Assembly (NCBI GenBank): GCA_003151275.1
Contig: PLXC01000022.1
Span: 1 to 56,011 of the forward strand
Direction of reading: 5' to 3'
Source: Candidatus Melainabacteria bacterium
Lineage (GTDB): Bacteria; Cyanobacteriota; Vampirovibrionia; Obscuribacterales; Obscuribacteraceae
DNA: 56,011 bases
Shown here: one piece after another, positions 24,239-32,697 of the stretch
Numbering within the stretch: the first letter of the stretch is position 1
Layout of the letters: each line of letters opens with the position of its first letter
Program-made: the position numbers and the translations under genes
Notes under the pieces: model-generated
Seen by the model: the letters and a program-made list of their open reading frames with translations, nothing else
Databases searched by the model: none
Told to the model about the DNA's origin: nothing

Positions 24239-25129
24239 TTGGAAAAGCTAAATGCCATGCGACTCGGGTCAGTGCTATTTATAGCACTAGCTTATGTTTC
24301 CCTTTCCAAGAAGTTTATCGATGTCGTCATGGTAGTGACGATGGTTCACTATGTCATGGCCGCTATCTACTCAAAGAGTCAACTTGGTAAGGGGCTTTCT
24401 AAGCCTGTTGTAGTGACTCTACTGGCGGTGGCAGGGGTGATTTTATACAAGTTGCAAGCGCCAATTACTATTGTTTTTGGAATCCACTATGCTTTTACAG
24501 AAGTGTATTTAGCGCATGGAATTCTGCCACCGCAGCTAAAGAATAAGACGAAACCATTGCGCATAACCGCACTGGCCTTTAATTTTTGCATCTACCTGGC
24601 GATTCTGCGGAATGACCAGTATTTCCCGTACTTAAATGCATTTGCTGCACCGATGTTAATCGCCGCTGCGCTCTCGGGTATTTGTTACTATTGGGCGCTC
24701 TTTAGGGCTCAGTTCTACCTCACAACGCGCCAAGTAATGAGCATAAGCTTGGTGGAAAACATGAGTCTATTGCTCTGTGCATTATCATTTTTGATGCCAT
24801 TAAAGCTGACTCTGTTCGTTTACATTGGCTACCACGTGGTCTTCTGGTCAATTTATCCAGTTCCCGGTTTGCTAAAAAAACAGGCACTTAAATCCTATCT
24901 TGCCCTTAACTTGTCGCTGTTGCTGGCTGTTTATTTGGTATCGCCTATGGCGTCACCGATTTTTTCTATTGAGATTTGGCTGAAGCTTTTTATGGTTGCA
25001 GGCTTCATACACATCACTACTTCCCTGGCTTTGACAAAGGCTCAACCAGGCTGGATTACTAGAATCTTCAATTTCAATCAAGATCCACCGCCAACTGCAC
25101 CGGTAGTTGTCCAGAAGAGTCGAATTTGA
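24239..25129 (+). CDS. Polytopic membrane protein, unknown
   Basis: A 296-residue protein with about eight hydrophobic segments (for example VVTLLAVAGVILYKL, LLCALSFLMPLKLTLFVYIG and LSLLLAVYLVSPMA) and a short polar C-terminus. The TTG start at 24239 is supported by a GGGGGGG stretch about six bases upstream; ATG at 24257 is the alternative. It follows the MBOAT gene by 22 bases and is probably in the same operon, so a role in polymer acylation or in supplying the acyl donor is possible. I do not recognise a family, and no catalytic motif stands out. Confidence 0.7.
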   Translation: MEKLNAMRLGSVLFIALAYVSLSKKFIDVVMVVTMVHYVMAAIYSKSQLGKGLSKPVVVTLLAVAGVILYKLQAPITIVFGIHYAFTEVYLAHGILPPQLKNKTKPLRITALAFNFCIYLAILRNDQYFPYLNAFAAPMLIAAALSGICYYWALFRAQFYLTTRQVMSISLVENMSLLLCALSFLMPLKLTLFVYIGYHVVFWSIYPVPGLLKKQALKSYLALNLSLLLAVYLVSPMASPIFSIEIWLKLFMVAGFIHITTSLALTKAQPGWITRIFNFNQDPPPTAPVVVQKSRI

Positions 25130-25136
25130 TGCTTGG

Positions 25137-25829
25137 TCATGAATGAGCGCAAATGAACCGGCTTCCTGAGCCAAACTCCTCGAACTTTGTTATCGTCCAG
25201 TCAGCAAACAATTTTTCCAATTCGCTGTCGGGGAAGTATCTGAGCAGCATGCCTTTACGCCCTTTATCCGTGTATATGTGACTGCCGTCGTCAAGTTCAA
25301 AGTATTCGCCTGGTCCTGTTCCGACTTTGTCGAAACAGCCGATAAAGCCGCCGCCTGGTAAAAGTATTGACTTGAGTCTGTTGATGGTGACCTGTGCCAA
25401 ATCGAAGGTGAAATGTTCAAAAATGGAATTAGCCACAACTGCGTGAAATGAGCCCATAGGGAAGTCCATTTCGGCAATGTCGCCAATGTCAAATTCGATA
25501 TCCAAATCCTCCTGGTCGGCCCATTGCCGAGCTAGGTCGATGGCGTGCTCTGCCACATCAATTCCGGTAACTCGAAACCCTTGCCGGGCCAGAAAAATGG
25601 AGAGCCAGCCACTACCGCATCCGAGATCCAGCACTGTCTCCACTTTGCGTTCATTTAGCCAGGCTGGAATCGACGGGAGATAAGGTAAGTCAGGCATTTG
25701 AGTGTACGGAGTCTTAACGCCGTTCCAAGCGCGCTGCCAAAAATCCAAGTTGTTTCTGTAGGTCTCCGAAGCCAACATGTCACCAATTTTGGTAACTGAG
25801 TCAGTTGTTGCTGTTTTATCGTCTGTCAT
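25137..25829 (-). CDS. Class I SAM-dependent methyltransferase
   Basis: A 230-residue methyltransferase with motif I TVLDLGCGSGWLSIFLARQG (about residue 65-84), motif II VTGIDVAEHAID and motif IV FHAVVANSIFEHF. This UbiE/COQ5-like layout is used for many small-molecule and lipid substrates. I place the start at ATG 25829 because AGGG lies five bases upstream; an upstream start at 25886 adds 19 unlikely residues. It converges with the membrane protein gene, seven bases apart. The substrate is unknown, and the N-terminal FWQRAWNGVKTPYTQMPDLP may hold it. Confidence 0.85.
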   Translation of the reverse strand: MTDDKTATTDSVTKIGDMLASETYRNNLDFWQRAWNGVKTPYTQMPDLPYLPSIPAWLNERKVETVLDLGCGSGWLSIFLARQGFRVTGIDVAEHAIDLARQWADQEDLDIEFDIGDIAEMDFPMGSFHAVVANSIFEHFTFDLAQVTINRLKSILLPGGGFIGCFDKVGTGPGEYFELDDGSHIYTDKGRKGMLLRYFPDSELEKLFADWTITKFEEFGSGSRFICAHS

Positions 25830-26046
25830 AGGAACCCTGAAATTGACCGCACACTCACTATCTCCTGAGGTTTCCAATGGTAGCACGGCATCAACAGCCC
25901 GATTTCACGCGGCCGCTTAGCCGTAACGTCTGATAAACCGCCCACATAATTGTCCCTAAATTGATTAGCCCTGCGCCTTCCGGGGTATCTAACAATTGGC
26001 GAGGGTGAAAAACACATTTTCGATTAGTAGCTGTTAAGGTGGGCTT

Positions 26047-29000
26047 ATGGCGGAGCCGGGCCGAACACAACTGCAGATGATGCTGGTGCAGCAAGCCGGT
26101 CCCGGTGCGCTGCCGCTGAGCATTTTATCGCAAACTAACTTTCTGCCGTTTCTTCGTACCGTTGAGCAATTGGCGGTTGATGAGCGGTTGGCTCCGGTCA
26201 TGGTTTATTGGTCAAAACACACGGCTGCCCGTTTCTTGCCAAGCGGACAGCGTTTTCGTGAGTTGCTCAAGGACGCTTTTTGCGTCTCGATTTTTTCAGA
26301 AGACAGCAGCGACCCTCCGGATGAGTGGTGTTTCCTGATCGAAAGCCGGGGACTTTGTTTAATAGTCTACGGTCAGCAAGCACTCGAATCGCCTGAGGCT
26401 GACAAGTTCCAATGTTCTGGCTCAATGGATCCACAAATCGTTCGCCAGGCCTTTAACCGTCTTTTGCCAATCTGGCAGTTGGTTGATTTGAGCGAAAGCA
26501 ACCGGCTTGAGGACGCTCGGGTTAACTTAGGTCCTTGTGGAAGCGCTCCGCCGTACGTTCAGCGGATTCGCAGCGCGTGGCCGATAGTCAAAGCTTCACC
26601 GATTCAGCAAAACCTCATATTCAACCCCACAGATTTGAATGCAAGCAAGGATGAAGCATTTCAGCGTGATATCTCGACACTCTTTTCTGAGTCAGGGAAA
26701 ATTCAACCAATTGCAGGATATGAGCCAGGAATGAAGTTCTTGCCATCCGGGCAAAGTCGTTCACCAGTTGCACCGCCAATGCCTATACAGCAGGCACTGT
26801 CTGCCTTGACGCATATCGATCCGGCAATTTCTGCGTCAACGATTCCGGCTCAGGAATTTGAAATAGATCGAACCGATGAAGAGGAAGAACTTAGTCGTCG
26901 GATGCAACAATTTGTCGAATTAAGCGACAGCGAAGCCGATGAACAGCAGAAGAATGCCGCGCACAACGCTGTATTTCCGCCGGCCGCTCAGTCGATTATA
27001 AGTGACATTATTGGACAGCTCAGACATTCAAACGATTTGTCTTCAATTCTGCAATTCGCAATCGAAACCTTAACAACTGTTGTGGGCGCAGAAAGAGGGC
27101 TGATCTGGCAGGTGGTTGGTGATCAACTAGCTGTGACCAACGAATTTGCTATGAGTGGACACACCTGCTTCGCTGGAAACCAACTCGGATCGCAAGAATC
27201 GACCGCGATCGTTCTTGAGTTCCTGTCTCGGTTTCCCGATGAATCTGGGGCGGGTGTAATCAGCATTCCTGATACCTCGCAAGATACAAATCTGCATAAG
27301 ATGTCTCCAACTCTGTCTTCTTTAATCGAGTTAGGCGATGTGCGGGCTCGTTTGATGGTTCAGCTTCGCTCCAGGGGCATTTTCTCAGGCTTTCTAGAGT
27401 TACAGCAGTGCGGAAAAACTCGCGAATGGAGCCGGCAAGACGCTGTAATTTTGCAATGCGTTGCAGAGATGCTTTCAGTTGTTGTTCAGCAATCTTTCGA
27501 CCAATCGAAAATCGAAATGGACGCGAAAGAAATGAAGCTGATCAATGAGATTGCCAGCTTGTTCAGAGAGTCACGAGGACAAACTAGCCAGGAGTCGCTG
27601 GTGAAGTCAGTTATGCTCGTGTCGGAGCATATGGGCTTCACTCACTCGCAGATCTATTTATATAGTCAGGAAGAAAAAGAACTGGTGCCGCAGATCCAAG
27701 ATGGAAACAATAGTTCTGTTGCCTTGACCATGAAAGATGATCCTTTCGTTGCCGTGTTTGAGTCAGGGCGCGGCAAGATCGTCAACGCTGAGTTTACTCG
27801 CAAAGGCGATCCATTTTTTGGACATGACATGGCCCTTGTGCTTCCACTTGTATCGGAAGGAGAACGCCTCGGCGTCGTAGGACTGTGGCAGCGCTTGCCA
27901 AACAAGCCTCAATTCAGACCTCAAGACAGAGAACTGGGTTTGACTATTGCCGGTCACCTTTCAAACGTTATTCGTGCCGATCAAGCTATCCAACAAATTC
28001 GAGCGGATCAGGCTCGGGCTGACTTGATCAACAAAGTATCAAGCGAGATTCGTCAATCACTTAAGGAAGTCGACCAGATTATGGGAACCTTGGTTGGCAC
28101 CTTGCAAGAATATTTGAATCTTGGCTCTTGTGTTGTCTCACTGTTTGACGATCAGACGCAGCAGTTCTTTCAATCCAAATCTGCTGGACCCCTGTCTCCA
28201 CCTACTCCACCCAAAGCAGATAACAACGGTGAAATGCCTGAGAAGACAGCCAAGACCGAGGAGCCTAACTTTGGCGAGCAATTATTTCAGTCGATGCGCG
28301 AAGAATTGAAAGAAGGTCAGACGATCTTCTTGACTGCGCACGAATTGCAAAACACGTTGGCATACAAAGACATAATCGCGCCGGCTGGTTTCAAATCGGC
28401 AACTCTAGTTCCTTTGGTTCATGCAGGTAATTTCAAAGCTGCACTGGCTATGGTGTCATGCGAAAGGCAGCGACCAATTGCAGAGAAGGACATGAAAATG
28501 GTAGCCGACTTGGCCGATAGAACCGCAGTCGTGGTCTCACACGCGGAGCTGTTTGCGCAGGTCGAGCAACAGGCGGTCACAGATCCGATGACCGGACTGT
28601 TCAACCGTAGATATTTCCAGGAACAGTTAGCGAAAGAAATAGACCGTTTTCAACGATTCGGTCACGCTTTTTCATTTATCATTGTTGACTTGGATTACCT
28701 GAAAAAAATCAATGATTCACTCGGTCACCATTTTGGCGACATTGCAATCAAGCACATAGCAAACGTAACGAAGCGCAGTGTGCGTGACGTTGACACAGTA
28801 GGACGATTTGGTGGTGAGGAGTTCGTTGTTCTGTTGCCTGAAACAGATTTGCAACATGCGCGCATGGTGGCAGAGAGAATTTGCGCAGCAATTCGCGAGA
28901 AACCGATTGAGGATGTAGGCTTAATCACCGCATCACTTGGTTTGGCTACATTCCCATATGATGCTCAGGATCGAGAAAAATTGTTTGAACTAGCGGACCA

Positions 29001-29733
29001 AGCATTGTTCCTCGCTAAACACCGTGGTAGAAACCAAGTTTGCTCTGTGGCAGAGGACTTGATGCCTAGTATCAAGGATGGTGTCGCTCCTGTATTGCAG
29101 GTGGACAGAATGCCTCCTAAGAAAGCGGAAGAGAGCGGTTTGATTGATCTTGAGATGGTCGCTGAGAAGGGTATTTTAGGGGTCTTCGCTCAGATCATGC
29201 GCGCCGTCGAAACTAAAGATGCATACAGCGAAGAGCGTTCACCTCGTGCCTACGGATATGCCAGCAGAATAGCTCAAGCCCTGCACCTCTCGAAGGAAGA
29301 AGCTGAAATCATTTCTTTGGCCGCGGTGATGAGCAACCTCGGAAAAATAGCGATTCCTGAGGAAATTCTTCAGAAGAAGGGCTCCTTGACCCTTGAAGAG
29401 ATGGACATGATTAAACGCACGCCATCCATAGGCGCAAAGTTGCTAGAACCAGCTAAATTGCTTCATCGTGTGGGTCAGATTATCGAAGCGTATCACGAGC
29501 ACTGGGACGGCACCGGTTATCCTAAAGGCATGCGTGAGAATGATATTCCACCAGGGTCTCGTATCATTGCACTTGTGGATGCTTACACTTCAATGACGAG
29601 TGATCGACCATATCGAAAAAGTTTGAGCAAAGCTGAAGCCCTACAAATCCTGCAAGATGGTGCCGGCAAAGAATGGGATCCGCGTCTGGTAAAAATATTC
29701 GTGGCGATTGTAAAAAAAGAAGAGAAGAAGTAG
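26047..29733 (+). CDS. DICT-GAF-GGDEF-(degenerate HD-GYP) signalling protein
   Basis: A 1228-residue cytosolic signalling protein. Order: a DICT-like sensor (about residues 20-130; PLSILSQTNFLPFLRTVEQL), a linker, three GAF-like domains (about 315-480, 495-640, 660-850), a GGDEF domain (about 850-1005) and an HD-GYP-like domain (about 1045-1220). The GGDEF domain keeps VGRFGGEEFVVLLPETD and an RxxD inhibitory site (RDVD) six residues before it, so diguanylate cyclase activity is likely. The HD-GYP part keeps WDGTGYPKG and DAYTSMTSDRPYR but has SN in place of the HD pair (MSNLGKIAIPEEI) and lacks other metal-binding His, so it is probably not a working phosphodiesterase. The downstream gene starts 11 bases after its stop. 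Confidence 0.88.
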   Translation: MAEPGRTQLQMMLVQQAGPGALPLSILSQTNFLPFLRTVEQLAVDERLAPVMVYWSKHTAARFLPSGQRFRELLKDAFCVSIFSEDSSDPPDEWCFLIESRGLCLIVYGQQALESPEADKFQCSGSMDPQIVRQAFNRLLPIWQLVDLSESNRLEDARVNLGPCGSAPPYVQRIRSAWPIVKASPIQQNLIFNPTDLNASKDEAFQRDISTLFSESGKIQPIAGYEPGMKFLPSGQSRSPVAPPMPIQQALSALTHIDPAISASTIPAQEFEIDRTDEEEELSRRMQQFVELSDSEADEQQKNAAHNAVFPPAAQSIISDIIGQLRHSNDLSSILQFAIETLTTVVGAERGLIWQVVGDQLAVTNEFAMSGHTCFAGNQLGSQESTAIVLEFLSRFPDESGAGVISIPDTSQDTNLHKMSPTLSSLIELGDVRARLMVQLRSRGIFSGFLELQQCGKTREWSRQDAVILQCVAEMLSVVVQQSFDQSKIEMDAKEMKLINEIASLFRESRGQTSQESLVKSVMLVSEHMGFTHSQIYLYSQEEKELVPQIQDGNNSSVALTMKDDPFVAVFESGRGKIVNAEFTRKGDPFFGHDMALVLPLVSEGERLGVVGLWQRLPNKPQFRPQDRELGLTIAGHLSNVIRADQAIQQIRADQARADLINKVSSEIRQSLKEVDQIMGTLVGTLQEYLNLGSCVVSLFDDQTQQFFQSKSAGPLSPPTPPKADNNGEMPEKTAKTEEPNFGEQLFQSMREELKEGQTIFLTAHELQNTLAYKDIIAPAGFKSATLVPLVHAGNFKAALAMVSCERQRPIAEKDMKMVADLADRTAVVVSHAELFAQVEQQAVTDPMTGLFNRRYFQEQLAKEIDRFQRFGHAFSFIIVDLDYLKKINDSLGHHFGDIAIKHIANVTKRSVRDVDTVGRFGGEEFVVLLPETDLQHARMVAERICAAIREKPIEDVGLITASLGLATFPYDAQDREKLFELADQALFLAKHRGRNQVCSVAEDLMPSIKDGVAPVLQVDRMPPKKAEESGLIDLEMVAEKGILGVFAQIMRAVETKDAYSEERSPRAYGYASRIAQALHLSKEEAEIISLAAVMSNLGKIAIPEEILQKKGSLTLEEMDMIKRTPSIGAKLLEPAKLLHRVGQIIEAYHEHWDGTGYPKGMRENDIPPGSRIIALVDAYTSMTSDRPYRKSLSKAEALQILQDGAGKEWDPRLVKIFVAIVKKEEKK

Positions 29734-29744
29734 ATTGTGAAACA

Positions 29745-31004
29745 ATGATTTTTCGCTCCAGGTTGAACCAAAAGCGCCACCTGTCTAGAGTTCTATATGG
29801 ACTTGTGTGTCAACTTTTGGCAATGCTGGTAACTTGTTGTTCGATTTGTTATGGCGCCAATCTAGCAAAAATAGCAGTACCATCAACCGCCTCCCGAAAC
29901 GATGACAAAGCAAAGGCTCTGCTGATTCGAACTTGCGAATTTTACAAGAACCTTCCAGGATTGTCTGGAGATGTAACTCTTGAACGAATATCGATAAATC
30001 CCGATTTTCGCCAGCACATCATTCATAAGTTCCGATTTCAATCTGATAAAAACGACTTTTTCCAGCTGGTCATGCAGCAACCAAATAATCGCTCGCAAGT
30101 GTCTATGAGAGGCGGCGAAGCGCAAATTTACAGCTCTAAATGGCACATGGACCTCAAGCATAGCTGTGCATCGATTTCTGAGATGTTGAAGAATCAGGGC
30201 TTTAATGCAGTTACAGAGGGCTGTTTTGGTGATTCTTACCTGGAGTATTTTTGTTCGAATAATCTTTTATCGAACCTCATGGCTGGGGTTGTCTCCGTTA
30301 GCGAGGAAGCGCCATGTAGGTATGCTGGAACAACTTGCAACAGAATTGTCCTCCACAAAAGTGGAGCTGATACGCGCGTGTGGATAAGCACAGGTGATAA
30401 GCCTTGGATTAGGCGGATTGAACCGTGTCGCGACTTGCCGATTGGTTCAAGCACTTCCTATACCATTATTTGTAGATATGACAAACTAGCGTCACATGCG
30501 GCTCCAGCATTAGTCATGGGTGTGCCGAGGAAAAGTAGACATGTGTCGCACTTTGTCTCACAAAACGGAACCGATAACCCATTGCTTGGGACCGGAGCTC
30601 CTGCTGTGAAGATCTGCACCGTATCCGGTAAAACAATCAATCTTGCCAGCCAACGCGGCAAAATTGTCGTTTTGGACTTTTGGGCTACATGGTGCGCACC
30701 CTGTCGAAAGTCCCTGCCTATTTTGTCTGAGCTGGCTGACACTCTGCCAAAAGAGGTGGAATTTCTGGCAATTGACAAAATGGAAGAGGCGAAGGATGTA
30801 AAAGCATTTGTGGATTCTAAAAAGCTGAACCTTCGTTTTTGTTTGGACACAAACGGAAAAATTTGCGAATTGTTCCACGTAGCCGGTATTCCTCAAACCG
30901 TAATCATTGGCCGCGACGGATTGATTAAGTGCATTCATATCGGTCTGTCGTCCAACTTCAAGCGAGAGATAGGCGATGAGCTCCGATCGATGATCGCTCA
31001 TTAA
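29745..31004 (+). CDS. Exported protein with C-terminal TlpA/ResA-like thioredoxin domain
   Basis: A 419-residue protein with a signal or membrane anchor (VLYGLVCQLLAMLVTCCSIC). The N-terminal domain of about 200 residues resembles outer-membrane-lipoprotein-sorting/DUF2092-type beta domains (for example FYKNLPGLSGDVTLERI and VWISTGDKPWIRRIEP). The last 145 residues form a thioredoxin fold with VLDFWATWCAPCRKSLPILS (active site WCAPC) and the cis-Pro segment VAGIPQTVIIGRDG. TlpA-type proteins reduce or oxidise disulfides outside the cytoplasm, often for cytochrome or envelope protein maturation. ATG at 29745 is chosen; an earlier start would overlap the preceding gene. The pairing of these two domains recurs in several phyla. 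Confidence 0.82.
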   Translation: MIFRSRLNQKRHLSRVLYGLVCQLLAMLVTCCSICYGANLAKIAVPSTASRNDDKAKALLIRTCEFYKNLPGLSGDVTLERISINPDFRQHIIHKFRFQSDKNDFFQLVMQQPNNRSQVSMRGGEAQIYSSKWHMDLKHSCASISEMLKNQGFNAVTEGCFGDSYLEYFCSNNLLSNLMAGVVSVSEEAPCRYAGTTCNRIVLHKSGADTRVWISTGDKPWIRRIEPCRDLPIGSSTSYTIICRYDKLASHAAPALVMGVPRKSRHVSHFVSQNGTDNPLLGTGAPAVKICTVSGKTINLASQRGKIVVLDFWATWCAPCRKSLPILSELADTLPKEVEFLAIDKMEEAKDVKAFVDSKKLNLRFCLDTNGKICELFHVAGIPQTVIIGRDGLIKCIHIGLSSNFKREIGDELRSMIAH

Positions 31005-31051
31005 GCCAGCTATTGCTTCGCTTTTTGGAATGAATCCCCTGGAGCAATTTT

Positions 31052-31096
31052 GCCAGATGGCGTTATTAACCAGTTAATATATTCGGACCATCTGGC
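31052..31096. repeat. Stem-loop in the 31005-31196 intergenic region
   Basis: GCCAGATGG (31052-31060) is repeated inverted as CCATCTGGC (31088-31096), and the 27-base loop holds a second small hairpin (TTAAC-CA-GTTAA). It lies between the stop of the thioredoxin gene and the start of the acyltransferase gene. It could be a weak terminator or a protein-binding site; no T-run follows. Confidence 0.4.
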
Positions 31097-31196
31097 GCGG
31101 GGAGGGAATGGGATCCATGATTGGTGAAAATTTTTGTTTGCTTCATCAACAACGAGCAGCTAGCTGGAAAACGCAAGGGTCCTTAGGTCGAGTCAC

Positions 31197-32357
31197 GTGA
31201 ACCAGAATGCGGATACCTCGACTGAGGCGATTTATAGAACCAATTCTGGGCAGGATGAGCAAATACCTGCGCTAACAGGGCTGAGGGCTGTAGCTGCACT
31301 TCTCATCGTTGTCCTGCACTCATGGAACGGAGTACACGCCGCTAATTGTTTGCCGCTTGAGCGTCTTTTGCGTCCAGCCTTAGCTTTGTGGTGCGGCGTC
31401 GATCTATTCTTTGTGCTGTCCGGGTTTTTATTGACGGGCAAACTTTTGCGTTCGGTTGGCGACAAGAAATATCTTCGAAATTTTTACGCTGCTCGATGCT
31501 TTCGGATCATGCCGCTTTATTACTTGGTTTTACTCACTGCGCTATTTATCGGTTTCTGCACTAGATCCTTGAACGTCGGGGACATCTATAGCTTTTTTGG
31601 CATGATGTTTTTCATGACTAACTTTTTGCCGTTCGTGTGGAATTTGTCACAACATATTGGCATCGTGCCAATGCAGCATTTTTGGTCTTTAGCGTTGGAA
31701 GAGCATTTCTATTTACTGTGGCCTCATGCAGTGAAATTTTTGGAAGCGCGCAAGTTAATGAATTTTTGCGCCATTATAATGGTCTGCGAGCTAGTGGTGC
31801 GCAGCCTCGCTGTCTGGCAAAAAGTCAGTCTGGATGCCATCTACGAGCTATCATTCTTCCGATTTGATTCAATTGCGGCTGGAGCAATCGTCGCCTGTTT
31901 ATATCAGCTTACGAAAAATTCGCAGAGAGCTTTGAGAACCTCACACTTTGTTCTAATACCGTTCCTGTGTGGCACGTTTTTAATGACTGCGATCACGCAC
32001 CTTTTTAAGGCTAACCCGTTTGTCGAGACAGTGGGCTACTCAATTTTAGCGATCACGTTTGCAAGCGTGATCGCAGACATCGTATTTTCTCGTGGACGAT
32101 CTTTGATCGGTCGATTCTGCTCTAACCCAGTCCTTTTGTTCTTTGGCAAACGCAGTTACGCAATCTATCTGATTCACTTGCCGCTAATTACGTTGGTGAA
32201 TAGACTTCTTGTCACATTCGGTTTGAACACCAATCCAGCTCTGGTATTGATACTGGGGCTGGTATTACCACTAGTAATGACTATAGTGCTTTCAATGATG
32301 GCTTGGCACCTTATCGAAAAGCCTTGCCAAAAGTTGAAGGTCAAATACTCGTGTTAA
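31197..32357 (+). CDS. Acyltransferase 3 family membrane protein (OafA/YrhL-like)
   Basis: A 386-residue protein with about ten membrane helices typical of the acyltransferase 3 family. The family opening LTGLRAVAALLIVVLHSWNG (about residue 26-45, with the conserved R and H), FFVLSGFLLTGKLLRS and the YFAARCFRI-type basic segment (NFYAARCFRIMPLYYLVLL) are all present. Family members move acetyl or succinyl groups onto surface polysaccharides or lipids across the membrane. It starts with GTG at 31197. It is one of three acylation-type loci in the window and stands just before the second peptide island, tail to tail with its PqqD gene. Confidence 0.9.
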   Translation: MNQNADTSTEAIYRTNSGQDEQIPALTGLRAVAALLIVVLHSWNGVHAANCLPLERLLRPALALWCGVDLFFVLSGFLLTGKLLRSVGDKKYLRNFYAARCFRIMPLYYLVLLTALFIGFCTRSLNVGDIYSFFGMMFFMTNFLPFVWNLSQHIGIVPMQHFWSLALEEHFYLLWPHAVKFLEARKLMNFCAIIMVCELVVRSLAVWQKVSLDAIYELSFFRFDSIAAGAIVACLYQLTKNSQRALRTSHFVLIPFLCGTFLMTAITHLFKANPFVETVGYSILAITFASVIADIVFSRGRSLIGRFCSNPVLLFFGKRSYAIYLIHLPLITLVNRLLVTFGLNTNPALVLILGLVLPLVMTIVLSMMAWHLIEKPCQKLKVKYSC

Positions 32358-32359
32358 GA

Positions 32360-32653
32360 CTAGACCTCGCTTTCCGTAACTCCGTCGTCCAAAAATCCGT
32401 CTTCATCTAACTGTTGAATCAGACCTTCGACTTCCGATTTCAACGTCGGCTTTTCGCCGATTTCAGGGATCGCTTGAATGCCTGAGACAATTTCGTCCAC
32501 TGAACTTTCGCCATCGCAGAATTCCCAAATCAGCGCTGCCATGGGATTCAAATTGTGAGCCCAAGAAGTTTTTGGATTCACTAGCACCACATATCCGTCT
32601 GGAAGTGATGTCGTTTCTATCTCTGCGCTTCTTTTGGGCTTGCTGATAGTCAT
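32360..32653 (-). CDS. PqqD-like peptide chaperone, island 2
   Basis: A 97-residue paralog of the PqqD-like protein at 11051. Shared blocks are KPKR.xxIET, LPDG(Y/H)VV, SWAHNLNPMAALIWEFCDGE (about residues 31-50) and a helical end with LDEDGFLDD. As a RiPP-recognition-type domain it likely binds the leader of a small island protein and hands it to the kinase or ligase. I set the start at ATG 32653, which aligns with the paralog; a TTG at 32701 overlapping the AlkP-fold stop is possible and would add 16 residues. It is the last gene of a five-gene minus-strand run that begins with precursor peptide B. Confidence 0.85.
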   Translation of the reverse strand: MTISKPKRSAEIETTSLPDGYVVLVNPKTSWAHNLNPMAALIWEFCDGESSVDEIVSGIQAIPEIGEKPTLKSEVEGLIQQLDEDGFLDDGVTESEV

Positions 32654-32697
32654 AGTGTTCAAAAGTTTGCCTGCCGGGTTACAACCCTGGTATTGTC

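Noticed and set aside
32049..32075. Perfect inverted repeat GCGATCACG/CGTGATCGC
   Set aside because: It lies inside the acyltransferase coding sequence with no regulatory context; chance is sufficient.
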